From NCBI RefSeq assembly GCF_032854445.1, contig NC_088307.1, positions 26,240,046 to 26,304,045 on the forward strand: 64,000 nt of DNA, in the 5' to 3' direction. Positions 34,181 to 43,520 of the stretch are shown here, one piece after another. Source of the DNA: Liolophura sinensis (Eukaryota > Mollusca > Polyplacophora > Chitonida > Chitonidae). A program made the translations under genes and the position numbers. Below the pieces are notes generated by a model. That model saw only the letters and a list, made by a program, of their open reading frames with translations. It made no database searches and was not told the origin of the DNA. Each line of letters opens with the position of its first letter. The stretch's first letter is position 1.

Positions 34181-34254
34181 ATTGATTTATTTTGTATATT
34201 TTGTATATTTGTATAAATTTGCTTTATTTTCGAACAATATATATTTTCCTATGA

Positions 34255-34365
34255 CGTTGTGAATGTTGTTTTGGAAACTGGCATTGTGATTAATCTGGAA
34301 GGTCCATTTAAATTCATGACTGGTATACAAATGGCTGTTTTGACGTCTGGATCCAGACCCAAGGA
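34255..34365 (-). pseudogene. Decayed copy of the segment at 49310-49410
   Basis: On the minus strand, TCAAAACAGCCATTTGTATA and GGACCTTCCAGATTAATCAC match TCAAAGCAGACATTCATATA and GGACCTTCCAGGCCAACAAT at 49310-49410. Read in the matching frame, both give SKQ-x-F-x-YQ and DLP with SQ-x-Q, but this copy has internal stops. It may be the remnant of an exon or mobile-element ORF; the protein is not recognised. Confidence 0.45.
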
Positions 34366-34602
34366 ACATGGTAGCAGTGATCTGAAATGACTGATGTTCG
34401 CAGAATGTTTCCCTTACCGTGTCCTCTTATGTTAGGGGTACCATTTCAGGGTATTTATGCAGATATTTTAACGTTTTACATAAGTGAAGTAGGAGCGCGT
34501 GCTTGTCACGGGTCTGATTGGTTCTCAGAACAAATTATGGATCAAGGTTTCACATTTCCAGGACTTTGTGTACCTGAGAATTACAACACATGCTGTTTTT
34601 TT

Positions 34603-34797
34603 TTATAATTATTTATTATCCGAATCGAGTTTTACGCCGTACTCAAGAATATTTCACTTACACGAAGACTCCCAGTTGCTGACAGAGAGTAAGCGAGCAT
34701 TAGCTGATCTTGAAGTCATAGCGATCGCAGTGTTAAGGCTTTTGGTTCAGTGTGCTGCGCTAGCACGCTAACCGCTAGGCCACGCAGGCACGTGATT
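34603..34797 (-). mobile_element. SINE-1 with internal deletion
   Basis: ATTATTTATT, GTTTTACGCCGTACTCAAGA, ATATTTCACTTACACGA, then a jump to the tRNA-like end (GCTAGCACGCTAACCGCTAG, GCCACGCAGGC). The GC-rich middle is deleted. The A-box side TAGCGGTTAGCGTGC is well kept. Confidence 0.8.
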
Positions 34798-35124
34798 CAC
34801 TATAATTCTCTCAAATTCATCCTGGAAATGCCCCAAATGCCGACCGGCAATACCCTACCTCTCCAAGCCTCTTAATTGCCCCCCTGGACTTTGCTTGGGT
34901 CAAGTTGCGATATTCAAGGTATGACTGGACCATCATCGATCACTTCCAATGCAGCAAGGCTTAAAGTAGGACAGTACTTTCAATATATATCGGTCTGTCC
35001 GTTTGTAGCTATCAGCTTGTATTTAGTAGATCGCATTACACGCCCGCTTATGTGCCATGAACTTCACCAAGGGCCTCTGCTGTCGTTCGTTGTTTCGTCC
35101 GAAACAAGCACTGACTTGGATATA

Positions 35125-35375
35125 GCGACACTAGCTCTGACTAGTCTCTTCATCACAAAAGATAACGGGCCTGATGCCTACAATGCTACCCTACATCGAT
35201 GTTGGCGCGGTTAAAGGGTGTCTGTCCGTACTCGCTAGTGACCGAAATGCTCATCTCGGCCGAATGTTCCCTCTTCCGATCCGTGGTAAATCCAACAGAG
35301 CCGAAAACTTCATGTCCATCGCTGCTAGGCACAAAACACAAGCGCCATTTTGATCTCACAAGTTCTCGGTAAGCT
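35125..35375 (+). repeat. Left arm of long inverted repeat flanking the helicase
   Basis: Read forward, it matches the complement of 39862-40155: GATAACGGG, GATGCCTACAATGCTACC, ACATCGATGTTGGCGCGG, GTGTCTGTCCGTACTCG, GTGACCGAAATG, CTTCCGATCCGTGGTAAATC, CAGAGCCGAAAAC and GCTAGGCACAAAA, all in order. By eye the best 190 bases are close to four-fifths identical; this arm lacks about 37 bases present in the other. It sits directly upstream of the helicase start, as the other arm sits upstream of the opposed ORF. Confidence 0.8.
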
Positions 35376-35435
35376 GCCTTACCTCGGGAGAAAATCAATC
35401 GGCTACATTCGGGTCTCTCCTACGCACACGTAAAT

Positions 35436-35904
35436 GGCCACAGACCCCCATTATTTTTCCATAAGGGACACTGTTAACGTTTAGCGCTGTAGCTTAGCCC
35501 CAAACATTCCGCGGCCAATAAGCTTTGATGCATACCTGGCCCAGCCTGTGAGACAGAAGCCATACAGAAAGAAGAAATCTTGACATAGGTTGATCCTCAA
35601 AATCTAGACCTTTCTATGCTGGCAGCTGGGATGGGTACCTAGCAACGCCAAGGGGACGTCACTCGCAGCCTCATCACCACCTGTCTCCTTGTATCCTCTC
35701 GCCCAGAATTTCAAACTTTCATCATTAAAACTCATACCTGCCCAAAGCTCAGACAATTTCCATCATTTTGATATCAAGCATGCATCTGTACACCAAAAGC
35801 GGCAGGATGGCAGCAAAAAAAGACTTTACACCCTAAAATACACAGATTCGTAATTCCCGAAAAATGGGGAAATGGGAAAAATGTTGTAATGGGGGTCTGT
35901 GTCC
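35436..35904. mobile_element. MITE with 18-bp TIRs and AAAT target-site duplication
   Basis: The left end is GGCCACAGACCCCCATTA. The right end is the complement of GGACACAGACCCCCATTA (one mismatch), and similarity continues a few bases inward. AAAT flanks both sides (35432-35435 and 35905-35908). The 469-bp interior has no ORF. The 4-base duplication does not match the common mariner (TA) or hAT (8 bp) pattern, so the superfamily is undecided. It interrupts the region between the inverted repeat and the helicase start. Confidence 0.8.
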
Positions 35905-35956
35905 AAATAGCAGATGTTGACAAATTCAACAACAACAAACTCACGTGGAGTACAAG

Positions 35957-38070
35957 ATGACAGATTTCAGTGAACGTCTTGCCTTAGACGCTGTCTGCCG
36001 TAAATTCTGTCTACCGTATGATTGAAGAAGATGCAGAAAATGCAGAAGAACATTTTAATTGACCTTAGCCACAAAGACACGTCCTTAAACTATTGACAAC
36101 AGGGTTTGGAAAATGTGATTGCTATGGTCTCTTTCCTTCCTTGATGGACGAGGTACGTACTACAAACTTAAGCACCAGTAATATAATCAATACCGTCAAA
36201 TAATAATAATTAATAAATAAATTAAGTAAGATAATTATTTAGTAGCAAAGAAAATGTCATGGCCCACAGGATGAAGCAAGCCTATTGTGACATGTATTTC
36301 TCTAATGTCAGCTTCTTTCTCAGCTAGTATCAACAATGCACCGACACGTTCCTCGTATTATCTCCCCATTGAGGACCCTTATGATGAACCAGGTCATTAG
36401 GTATAAGCTGAGGATTCCTGCACTTGCAGTATTAAGAAGGGATGAAATATCAATCCAGCAAGTAAAATGTAGTTTTTTTACAGTCTGCAAATATGTCATA
36501 CGTAATGAATACATAGAGTTTTTTTAAAAATTTATTTTGATTGTTGTTTTACGCCGTACTCAAGAATATTTCACTTATATGACGGCAGCCAGTATTATGG
36601 TGGGAGGAAACCGGACAGATCCCCGGGGAAACCCACTACCATCCACAAGTTGCTGGCAGACATTCCCGGAGAGAAAGTCAGCATGAGTTGGACTTGTGTT
36701 TTCATGTATTTTATTTATTTTCATTTTTTATATGATGTTGTATGTTTTCAAGGGAAATGGTTTCAGGAAGACTTATTTACAAGTGGTTCAGCTGAGATCA
36801 GTTCTAACAGAGACTCCCTTTCTTGTTTTGATGGCAACAGCAACACAAGTCATGGTTGATGGTGTCTCACTCCCAAGCAGCTATTTACACAGTTGCAATC
36901 ATCCCGGATATCTGAGTAGTGAAATCATCACATCATTGTAATGGTCAAATGTTACCAGTGAGCTTGATGGATGCTTTCTTATTAAAGCAATTCAAAGTTA
37001 ATAATGTACGACTGGCACAATCATTGAATGAACCAATCAATTTTTATACCTCTCATAAATTGGTAAAATAGAGTTGAAGAGTTTCATTTTATGTGTAGTC
37101 TAATTTCTCTTTCACACAGGCCCAATATTTGTCTTGGTGTTGAAAGAGTCTCTGGGTCAATGTCAAAAAATCTTCAGAAAATCCAGACCTTGGGAATGAA
37201 TGTCCCAAAACAATTTTGTGTACCAGGTACACACCAACATTGTGTAACGCATGTAAAAGAAATACAGTATGTGTACCCATTACTTTGCCCTATACTTAGT
37301 TCCATAACAAGAAACATATATAGATCTTATAATCCGAAAGTGAAATGTACACTAAAAAGAGTACAAATTGTATAATTGTTTTTTTATTTTCATTTCCTTA
37401 ATACAACAACATGAGCTGATAAACAGTATTAGAACTCTCTACTTAAATGACAACTATAGTTGATATACTATGTAAAAAATTAGTCCTCCCAATTTAAGCA
37501 AGACTACAGTCAAATTTAATGTTCTGTGTACCTAAATTTATATGATTTTAATCTTCACAGGCCCAAATATAAAGTAACGAGCGAATATGGTACAAGTATG
37601 CAGAGTTAGGGAAAGATGGCATGGTTAGGCAGAAGGTGTAGTGAAAGTGCACGGGTAGAGAGATTCCATGGGAGTACAGCACCAGACATACAGGAACATA
37701 CTTCAGATAAATTTAAGAGGGACTGAGCGTTGAAATTTGTGGAAGCTACAGTAACCTTTGGTCTACTCGGTGTGCAAGTAGATGATGTGGAGCGTGTCAT
37801 TCACTGGAGCTTTCGGGAGCTTACTGACAGGAATGTGTATGCTGTACCAGAGATGAAAGAAGTGGCACTGCAGTGTTGTACTTTTTACCTCGTCGACTCG
37901 ACAAAGGGCAAGTATCAGTAGAAATCATCGAGCTGGCCCAAGAGGTCGAAGGAGACAAAACATGTATTAGGAAGGCTCTACTTAGGAAGCTGTTTGTGCA
38001 AGGCATGGATGAAAAGTACATCTATGAAAAGTACATCTCTCAAGTTAAAAACTCTCATTGTTCTTCTGGT
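35957..38070 (+). pseudogene. RecQ-like SF2 DNA helicase pseudogene
   Basis: Five exon-like blocks follow the order of RecQ-type helicase motifs. Block 1 (35957-36152) opens MTDFSERLALDAVC, then after stops and a frame change gives the Walker A region TTGFGKCDCYG, ending GAG|GTACGT. Block 2 (36324 to about 36461, acceptor TTTCTCAG) is motif Ia: IISPLRTLMMNQV. Block 3 (from 36753, acceptor TTTTCAAG) is motif III: FRKTYLQ, LMATATQVMV. Block 4 (37120-37266, acceptor TTTCACACAG, donor GTATGT) starts PNICLGV, the usual inter-lobe link. Block 5 (from 37561) has FHGSTAPDIQEH, a TGA, motif V ATVTFG, DDVERVIHW, then in another frame VEGDKTCIRKALLRKLF. The motif II (DEAH) exon was not found, motif VI is unrecognisable, and several stops and shifts are present, so it is not functional. 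RecQ enzymes unwind DNA; such genes are often multi-copy or mobile-element linked in invertebrates (from memory). Confidence 0.82.
36525..36700 (-). mobile_element. SINE-1 inserted within the helicase
   Basis: TTTATTTTGATTGTTGTTTT, ACGCCGTACTCAAGAATATT, GGCAGCCAGTATTATGGTGG, GAAACCCACTACCATCCACA and AGTCAGCATGAGTTGGACTT. It lies between the motif Ia and motif III blocks, where the missing DEAH exon would be expected. Confidence 0.9.
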
Positions 38071-38309
38071 ACTGACTCGTCACGTGTCATATAACGTATA
38101 ACAATACACCCTAAGTATTACCATGAAACTGGTCAGGTGAGATGTATGTATATATATATTTTAACTGAACAGCCATATCAAAAATTTGGTATGAACACTC
38201 ATGCTTTGGTGTTTTCTACGGCTGTTCTTCTATGACTGAGTGTTTATAGGTGAAGTGTTCCCTGAAGCTGCATGATATGATCGAAAGTGTATGTATATGT
38301 GTATTTATG

Positions 38310-38365
38310 CTTGGGGGTTTACACTGTACTCAACAATTTTTCAATCATATAGCGACGAGGAGTCC
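38310..38365 (-). mobile_element. Decayed SINE-1 tail
   Basis: GGGTTTACACTGTACTCAAC and TTTTTCAATCATATAGCGAC resemble the SINE-1 tail with many changes. A second possible remnant lies at about 38550 (TTTTTACGTCGTAC). Confidence 0.4.
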
Positions 38366-39392
38366 GTTGATTGTTCTAATTTTAGGACAGATCTTAGCAC
38401 TGCCTTAGATGTCTTAGATAGACTAGCCAAGGGACAAAAAAGAAACTTTGTATTCCTTGCGTGTTACGATTACACATACATGAACCACAAAAGGCAAACC
38501 ACAATACATAACCAATATATCTATATCTATATTTTTATATATATATATATGCTTAGGTTTTTACGTCGTACATAACTTAAAATTTCCTTCCATCGTAAAA
38601 AAAGTCAGCTGATACACAATGCTTTTGTTAATATGTCTTCTTACTCTACCGTATGTGCTCAATATAAGCAACTCTTATAGGACACGCAACAATATATTCC
38701 AAACTTACGAACCTAATTGTTAGTATTTTTTGCTGCTATCAACACATTTTTCGTTTGTTAACTGGAAATAAAGCGTAACATCCGCCGACATCCATACCAT
38801 ACCTTGGGAGTTTTTCTCCTCTGGGATGCACCTTTATTACAGTGTTGACAGTAGGAAAAATCGCCTGCAGAACTGTGCCAAACAAGCGGTGCCTCTGTTT
38901 GCAGGCGATCCGTTACTTGCCAGGAAAACTTTTCCACATATTCTCAACTGAAAGTTTTCGAAAAGGGACAATTCTCACGTTTGGATATTAACGCACGCAG
39001 GTAGAAGGGAAAAAAATTACACACTCAAACCAAGTATTAACATGTTTTACATCCTACATACACCTGGCGTACACTTTAACCACTTTATGTATCATGATTA
39101 TCGGGGTTCTGGTAAAACAAACTTCTCTCTACTAGTGCCTGATAAAATTGATACCTTTTATACAATATAAAATAATAAAAACTCAGTGAATTTATCTTGT
39201 GGCATAAATGTATTCACCATGCCATACAAAAAGATGGTAAGTTTTAATAAGGTTTCACATGTGCTCAAAAAACTCAAAAGCATTTAAAAGTGATTAATTT
39301 TTACATAAACTAATTCATGTCAATTAAAATTAGACTGATAATTTTCTATCCTGTACAATGAAAGGCTCATTTTAAGACAGAGACAGTTTATC
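38366..39392. other. No recognised feature
   Basis: AT-rich sequence with a TA-rich run at 38515-38552. It lies inside the inverted-repeat-bounded segment, between the helicase and the opposed ORF. No exon of either was recognised here. Confidence 0.45.
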
Positions 39393-39822
39393 TTAACCTC
39401 TTTCTTCAAATCCATTCGAAAGATTCTCTTCCAGCCTTGGTATTATCTGCCTCAGTGGTCTTCTGTAAGCTGAGCGACATATAGACGCAAGGGGATCTCT
39501 TTGGCGTTTCCTTTTCTTGCTTAAAAAATCCAAAGATTCACTTGCTTTGCTTAGGGCAAAAATGAAGATGAACCTTTCACCTGGTGACTGGTGACCTGGG
39601 GAAAAAAGTAGTCTCATCTTCTGAGGCCCTTTCACATTTGTTGTCTTGCTTACATTGGCACTGGAACAACGACGACAAACGAACTGATCCTCCGACCAAG
39701 TAGGGAGAAGTTCTTTCCTAGTATGTGGCGTGTACAACGAGGACAGCTTAGTACGATGATAGCTTCTTTGGCTGGGTTTTTTTTTTCTGAAACTCCTCGC
39801 CACATCTCGGGTATTCGGCCAT
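39393..39822 (-). pseudogene. Frameshifted ORF with possible N-terminal zinc-binding motif, opposed to the helicase
   Basis: The best start is ATG at 39822 (minus), giving MAEYPRCGEEFQKKK, immediately inside the right inverted repeat. A run of A then shifts the frame. A neighbouring frame (open for 136 codons from 39803) continues with SSLYTPHTRKELLPTW and DQFVCRRCSS, later a basic stretch KKRKRQR and CRSAYRRPLRQIIPRLEEN, and stops at 39393. One CxGEEF and one CxxC separated by about 40 residues recall a treble-clef or ZAD-like metal site, but no family is claimed. It could be the first exon of an unknown gene or the second ORF of a mobile unit. Confidence 0.4.
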
Positions 39823-39861
39823 GGTGTGAAGCGTACCTAGCCGTTATCTTGAACTGGGCTT

Positions 39862-40155
39862 ACGTCACCTTGCGAAACCAACTTGGCGGTTGTTTTTTGT
39901 GCCTAGCGGCGTTGACCATATGGTTTTCGGCTCTGCGGGATTTACCAGGGATCGGAAGATGAGTATTTAGCTTAAATGACCATTTCGGTCACCTACGAGT
40001 ATGGACAGACACTTTTCATCCGCCCCAATATCGATGTGTGACGGACAGCACGTAAAGTAGGGACGGTTATATGACAGGTAGCAGTGTTGGCATCGTTGTA
40101 CCCTTATCCTTTCGGATAAAGAGACAGCCCGTCAGGGCAATTGCGACACCAAGTT
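39862..40155 (-). repeat. Right arm of long inverted repeat
   Basis: Complement of the block at 35125-35375, ending with TCTCTTTATCCGAAAGGATA near its outer edge. This arm appears more complete. Outside about 40160 the similarity to the left flank fades, so the true outer ends and any target-site duplication could not be fixed. Confidence 0.8.
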
Positions 40156-40159
40156 TATT

Positions 40160-40984
40160 GGGCCAAATTTCCTTAAATTGTTTGCACTTGGCGTCCTGAC
40201 GAAACCTCGCTTGCACTTGATGGCTCTCATAAGATTTTTTTCTACCGAAAAAATCAACAATTAAAACTTGAACTGATCCAATGACTTTGATTTAAGTTCA
40301 GAATGACTGGCAATTAAATTATCACACGTGTTTTGTTGGCGCAATATTGTTAAGAACATCTGCATGTGATTAACGTTCAGCTGACAAATTGATTTATTTT
40401 TAACTCCATATTGAAGGTTATTTCAGTTTTTCGACTGTAGTGATTTTCGTTGTCAGAAAGAAAGAAAATTGCTCCGAATAAAAATCTGTTTCGGTAAGTA
40501 CGTGTATCGTAATGTCAGTGTGAATTATACACTTTCCTCGTCATTTTTAACGTACTTTGCTTCTTGAACGGCAAGCCTTGTCGAAATCAGTAGAAAAGAG
40601 TCCTGTAGCGGTTCAGATGTTGTTGGTATTTGTCTTATGTGCTTTTGTTTCTTATGATGTCTTCTCAAGCATGCAGGTACCTATGAGTGCGACACCATTC
40701 AATCACTTTAATCCTGTTTGATATTTAAGGTGCCGAGCGAAGCTTGTTAAATGAACAAACGAATCAGGATTCTTTCTCCTGAACTCGGAGACGCCGCTAC
40801 TATTTGGATCCGATTTCACAACATTCCCTGAACTCGGGCTATTATCCAGTATGAGTTACGCATGAGATTTGAAATTCCTCTACGAAATGAAAGTTCTCCA
40901 ACAACAGATTTTCAGTGAATCAGATGATGAATGTTTATTATGACGAGGGAGGAACCAGCAGTTGACACGAGTACCAAACAGTTG
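40160..40984. other. No recognised feature
   Basis: Unassigned AT-rich sequence without an open frame above 60 codons. Confidence 0.5.
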
Positions 40985-41095
40985 ATTGTCATATGATACA
41001 GAGTCTCAGTTAAGTGTCATATGGTACAGAGTCTCAGTTAAGTGTCATATGGGACAGAGTCCCAGATGAGTGTCATATGAGGCAAAGTGTCACAA
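40985..41095 (+). repeat. 28-bp tandem repeat, nearly four units
   Basis: TGTCATATGGTACAGAGTCT plus CAGTTAAG repeats with increasing divergence to the right. Confidence 0.85.
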
Positions 41096-41450
41096 GACTC
41101 TTGTCTCAAATTATGATGCCAAAGTTCAGTTGATTTATTCTGGTATATAGTCCACTGTGATCCACTTTTGATATCTCAGATAATTCCTACTTGCATGGCA
41201 CTGGAGTTGGATTCCCAGGTTTCGTGAGACTGGAGGGTCCCAGAATTTTGGGACTGGGAAAAGTCTCATGAGACTCCTGCCTCAAATTATCGTACCAAAG
41301 TTCAGTTGATTTACTCTGGTATATAGTCTCTGTGGTCCACTTTTGATATCTCAGACAAGTCCCACTTGTTTGAGCCTGGAGCTGGATTCTTAGGTATCGT
41401 GAGACTGATGAGTCCCAGAATTTTGGGACTGGGAAAATTCCCAGATTTTT
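41095..41450 (+). repeat. 176-bp direct repeat, two units
   Basis: CTCAAATTATGATGCC, AAAGTTCAGTTGATTTATTC, CCACTTTTGATATCTCAGA and CCCAGAATTTTGGGACTGGG recur after about 176 bases. Further CCCAG/GGGAC fragments follow to 41550. The 108-codon minus-strand frame here is repetitive and not considered a gene. Confidence 0.85.
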
Positions 41451-41604
41451 GACACTATTCCCGGCTCCCTGGGACTGATTCCCACCAAGTGTCAACTGTC
41501 TCTGAATTCCCAAACTGGATCACAAATCACTTTTCCTGACACTGGGACTATTTCCCAATTCACGGTACAAGAATTTTCCCACTCTTAATAAAATAGCTAC
41601 TTAC

Positions 41605-41657
41605 TGCGAATACTTATCAGCAATTTGGTGACTACTCTCGGCAAATTCCAAGGCCAT
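41605..41657 (-). CDS. Candidate first exon downstream of a TATA promoter
   Basis: On the minus strand, GCAGATGGCC begins MALEFAESSHQIADKYS and runs into TTCGCA|GTAAGT, a perfect donor. The ATG lies only about 30 bases after the TATA element, so transcription could start at or just before it and the exon may be partly or wholly untranslated. No downstream exon was identified and the peptide is not recognised. Confidence 0.35.
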
Positions 41658-41678
41658 CTGCAGACGCTGAAAAATCCG

Positions 41679-41804
41679 CCTATTTATACATTTCCACATG
41701 GTGTGGGAGGAGCCATGAACCGAATCAGGAGACTCTGATTGGTCACAAGAGACATTTTTGACAGTGTGTAAACACAGATGACACGATGACGTCATCGCGA
41801 TCGC
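41679..41804 (-). promoter_or_regulatory. Promoter-like module: CRE, CCAAT box, TATA box
   Basis: Reading on the minus strand: a CRE TGACGTCA inside the 14-bp palindrome CGATGACGTCATCG (41784-41797), next to GCGATCGC (41797-41804). Then come GACCAATCAGA (CCAAT, 41738-41742), CTCCTCCCAC, and TATAAATAGG (41679-41688). The spacing is typical of a TATA promoter, with TTTTTCAGCG as a possible initiator about 20 bases on. It is followed by an ATG and a consensus splice donor. Confidence 0.55.
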
Positions 41805-41829
41805 AACCAAGAACTCCAAAATAATGGCT

Positions 41830-42235
41830 TTGTTTTGAAGCCAAAATGTAAATGTCAGTGTCTGAAAAGTCCATATTTTTATCCATATTACTCAAAAAGC
41901 ATAAGCAATTTCCACACAAGGGTATTAAATGATAAATTCCTTTTCAAACTGTGGTGGGAAAATCCTGGTCCGCTTTCTAAAAGCCTGTAAGTGCGGGTTC
42001 TACAGACACCCGAATGACCATAAATGTACAAAAATGGCGGCAACACAAACTTCTGCTTTCGAGGTTGAACTGAGGACAATGCATATCATATTTTATGTGT
42101 GAAACAGGAACGAAAATAGAAGGTAAATACTTTGCAGATAAGACAATGGCATAGAATTTCGTAACTTCTACATTATCATCATTACATTGCTGAGAAATAC
42201 TTATAATTATCCCAAATATGTAGGAACGCCGATAC
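41830..42235. other. No firm feature; possible divergent start
   Basis: AAAATGGCGGCAACACAAAC at about 42030 (plus) is an ATGGCGGC start context pointing away from the minus promoter and would read MAATQTSAFEVELRT before a stop. No donor supports it, so no exon is called. Confidence 0.3.
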
Positions 42236-42266
42236 TACAACAACAACAACAACAACAACAACAACA
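42236..42266. repeat. (ACA)n microsatellite
   Basis: About ten uninterrupted CAA/ACA units. Confidence 0.95.
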
Positions 42267-42764
42267 TCACTCGTCCATGAAACAGATAAACGTAAGTTTA
42301 AAACTTCCTACGAGAATAAATGAACGCTATATTGTCAAAATATTGACTTTGTAAATTAATTAGTATGGCCTCAGATAACGATCTTAACAAAACTTCCGTG
42401 AAAATTCATTACTTCCTTAAATTCCGCTACAGTCCATTCAACCCAATGACATTTTATTGACATCTACTGTAATCAGTGAGGTGTGTATACACTTACCGCA
42501 CCATGGACACAGGGAGAAAAAGACCAACACTGATGGTTTTACCGGTTAAGGCCATGAGGTGATAATTAAACACGAAATCACCCTAAACAATATTATATTA
42601 TAACAGCTGTTTACAGGATGGAGCAACGGGTTACAGCATAGAGACTAAAATCAAAGCATTGACGGCAGTTTGAAAGTTTGCCAATGGTCCCACGTATTGC
42701 CCGTGATATGGTATGCAGCCTAAGCACACTGTTGGTTACATGACGATGGCGAGTACGACTGGGA
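42267..42764. other. No recognised feature
   Basis: Unassigned sequence. Confidence 0.5.
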
Positions 42765-43520
42765 TAAGACCAGTTTGCGTGCTGGGGACTATTACGCTGA
42801 TTTTTATGTGAAGCGTCTGCCTGTTTATCCGAAAGCCACAAAGGAAAAACTTATCTTCGGAGAATATCGAAAACATCTTAACATTTTTTATAAGTTGGTT
42901 AACGAATTTATTTCGCACGACTCATAATTGCGTTGAAATACGAGATCCAAGTATTGACAAACCCAGTTCCTTCCATAATGCGATGGAAATAAATCGGTGA
43001 CGAAACGGTAAAAGATAAAAATAGCAGAAAACAAGCCCGTCTGTTGTCTGATATCAGTACGAAAGGAACTCGAGAAAACGATCCAGGTACGGTGAAATTT
43101 GAACTTAAGAGCTACGATTTAAGCAGATGTAAAAGCAAACTGAAAAACTTCCTGCCGCTATCTCCCTGTATCAAATTTACACCCTGGACTCCCTGTATCA
43201 AATTTACACCCTAAACTCTCTGTATCGTCCTCTCCTATATATTCCTCTCCCTATATCGAGTTTACACGCTGGACTCCCTGTATGTGACTGTATCAAATTT
43301 ACACAATAAACTCCCTCTATCTCCATGTATCAAATGTACACCCTGGACTCACTGTATCTCCCTGTATCAAATTTACACCCTAGACTCACTGTATCTCCCT
43401 GTATCAAACTTACACTCTGGACTCACTGTATCTCCCTGTATCAAATGTACACCCTGGACTCACTGTATCTCCCTGTATCAAATGTAACCCCCTGTATCTG
43501 ATAAATGACTAATTATCTTC
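42765..43520 (+). repeat. Dispersed repeat A with an internal 37-bp expansion
   Basis: The head (GTGCTGGGGACTATTACGCT, GTGAAGCGTCTGCCTGTTTA), middle (CCTTCCATAATGCGATGGAA) and 3' part (AGATGTAAAAGCAAACTGAA, GCTATCTCCCTGTATCA) match 29325-29830. After CCCTGTATCAAATTTACACC this copy has been expanded as a minisatellite before the expected ending CTGATAAATGACTA at about 43497. Confidence 0.75.
43165..43490 (+). repeat. 37-bp minisatellite inside repeat A
   Basis: CTCCCTGTATCAAATTTACA, then CCCTGGACTCACTGTAT. Equivalent positions at 43328, 43365, 43402, 43439 and 43476 give a period of exactly 37 bases. The upstream units are shorter and irregular. Confidence 0.9.

Noticed and set aside
41187-41513. 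108-codon minus-strand ORF
   Set aside because: It lies in the 176-bp direct repeat; its internal similarity reflects the DNA repeat, whose period is not a multiple of three.
43284-43487. 67-codon ORF with repeated CIKCTPWTHCISLYQ peptide
   Set aside because: It is the translation of the 37-bp minisatellite; the period is not a multiple of three, so the frame cycles by chance.
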